From Pelobacter propionicus DSM 2379 (GTDB lineage: Bacteria > Desulfobacterota > Desulfuromonadia > Geobacterales > Pseudopelobacteraceae): 64,000 nucleotides of DNA. The position numbers and the translations under genes were made by a program. Positions 63,330-64,000 of the stretch are shown here, one piece after another (the stretch's first letter is position 1; each line of letters starts with the position of its first letter). The notes under the pieces are model-generated. The model saw nothing but the letters and a program-made list of their open reading frames with translations, made no database searches and was not told where the DNA came from. Where the stretch lies: the NCBI RefSeq assembly GCF_000015045.1, contig NC_008607.1:62001-126000 (forward strand), read 5' to 3'.

Positions 63330-63576
63330 TCAGTTTTTGCAGACGACGCGCAATTTCACCTGACTGAAGCAAACATGCGAATGATTTTTCCAGAAAATAC
63401 GAAACAATCTCAGTGTCCTTGGCATCATCGGGCAATTCGTCGTTAAACAGCGACTTAATGCCCATCATTTTGGAAAGAGTCACTTTATTCACTGAAACTC
63501 TCTTTGTAACGAATTCATCAACACGATCTGTCAAAGCGCCACCATTAATGCTTTTATCACTGGCTTCTGTGTCCAT
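63322..63576 (-). CDS. Unknown small protein
   Basis: 84 residues, helical and acidic, with VSVNKVTLSKMMGIKSLFND, no recognised motif. Its promoter region (63623-63652) has TTGACG-18-TATGAT on the minus strand, with an inverted repeat TGACA-6-TGTCA (63606-63621) just downstream. First gene of the minus cluster at the right end. Confidence 0.6.
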   Translation of the reverse strand: MDTEASDKSINGGALTDRVDEFVTKRVSVNKVTLSKMMGIKSLFNDELPDDAKDTEIVSYFLEKSFACLLQSGEIARRLQKLIE

Positions 63577-63605
63577 ATACCTAATTTCCCCGCTTTCATC
63601 GGACT

Positions 63606-63652
63606 TGACAGCCTTTTGTCATATCATACACAATCAGACCATACATCGTCAA
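63606..63652 (-). promoter_or_regulatory. Promoter of the right-end minus genes
   Basis: TTGACG (63652-63647), 18 bp, TATGAT (63628-63623), followed by the inverted repeat TGACA-GCCTTT-TGTCA (63606-63621), a possible operator at the transcription start. Confidence 0.5.
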
Positions 63653-63731
63653 TAACGTTAATGTTTGCTGTTGCTATATTTTGAAATACAACACAATTTA
63701 TAACCCATATACAGCCCAACCGCCTTATCTC

Positions 63732-63783
63732 TTGACGTCCGCACCGGCTTTGATATATAACACAACAGCTTGTTGTGTTATAT
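63732..63783 (+). promoter_or_regulatory. Recombinase promoter with 29-bp palindromic operator
   Basis: TTGACG (63732-63737) and a TATATA-type -10 about 16 bp on. The -10 is covered by the perfect palindrome ATATAACACAACA-GCT-TGTTGTGTTATAT (63755-63783). Binding there would shut off the recombinase gene 11 bp downstream. Confidence 0.75.
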
Positions 63784-63793
63784 GGAGGACGCC

Positions 63794-64000
63794 ATGAAAC
63801 TCGATTCAGGGAACATTACGGACGATTTACAGCGGTGGGTCGTTGCATACATGCAGGAAATAACAAACAAAAACCTCTCAGGGCGAACCAGAGACATTTA
63901 TGCAGGGATCCTGGATGATTTCGTGGAACATTCGCGTCAATTTCAGGGAGAACTTGGAATTGAGGACATAAATCGCATCTTTCTCAATGGTTATTTAGCG
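63794..64000 (+). CDS. Tyrosine recombinase/integrase, N-terminal part (cut by window edge)
   Basis: The visible 69 residues (MKLDSGNITDDLQRWVVAYM, TNKNLSGRTRDIYAGILDDF, GIEDINRIFLNGYLA) form the SAM-like core-binding domain of XerC/phage integrase enzymes. GGAGGACGCC precedes ATG 63794. The catalytic domain lies beyond the window, so activity cannot be judged. Likely the integrase, dimer resolvase or inversion enzyme of the element. Confidence 0.75.
   Translation, partial: MKLDSGNITDDLQRWVVAYMQEITNKNLSGRTRDIYAGILDDFVEHSRQFQGELGIEDINRIFLNGYLA

Overview
The window looks like an accessory region (plasmid or integrated element) of an anaerobic, metal- and nitrite-exposed Desulfuromonadales/Geobacter-type bacterium. 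This lineage is inferred from gene content (NrfHA, Hcp, flavodiiron protein, RIC, DUF6448, DUF3793/FeoB, Zn/Cd ATPase with DUF302 and LspA); no rRNA or tRNA was seen to confirm it.

1-9640 (minus strand): ferrous iron uptake (feoB, cut by the left edge, with a Fur-type box and a DUF3793 gene) and a heavy-metal resistance cluster. The cluster reads ArsR/SmtB repressor, membrane protein, BaeSR-like two-component system, ZraP/Spy-like periplasmic protein, secreted protein, LspA, DUF302, membrane protein, Zn/Cd/Pb P-type ATPase.

9710-13589: a complete Tn3-family unit (tnpR, tnpA, inverted ends) that cuts off the 3' end of a monooxygenase-fold gene.

13584-24100 (minus): a nitrite/NO module: ferredoxin, DUF6448, flavodiiron NO reductase, RIC repair protein, PAS protein, hybrid cluster protein, HPP-family protein, NapH-like ferredoxin and nrfHA. 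FNR-like boxes lie in front of nrfH and of the PAS gene. nrfA is broken inside its signal peptide by an IS5-type element with a 4-bp target duplication. An IS1595-type element sits upstream of nrfH.

25500-30541 (plus): a TetR-controlled TolC / membrane-fusion / ABC permease / ATPase exporter with two matching operators. 30650-36583: a second Tn3/Tn21-type unit whose tnpA is split by an intact IS21-type element.

36775-58892 (plus): a 22-kb co-directional operon-like block behind a near-consensus promoter and ending at a strong terminator. It carries ssb, a DUF6094-type methyltransferase fused to a helicase, a Cas4/RecB-like nuclease, a DnaG-type primase, a MoxR / WGR / DUF3150 / VWA-metalloprotease set, RadC, a YfbR-like nucleotidase and many unknown small genes. 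The main discovery is here. Fifteen copies of one structured leader (long stem, apical CCC-loop-GGG hairpin, 7-29 nt before a start codon) divide the block into 15 translation units. Genes inside a unit overlap or nearly touch.

58920-63576 (minus) holds a repressor, AAA ATPase, secreted nuclease, RHH-like protein, DUF1643 and unknowns. At the right edge is the start of a tyrosine recombinase behind a 29-bp palindrome. Together the last two blocks resemble the replication/maintenance backbone of a plasmid, ICE or phage-like element, with the metal, nitrite and efflux genes as cargo.
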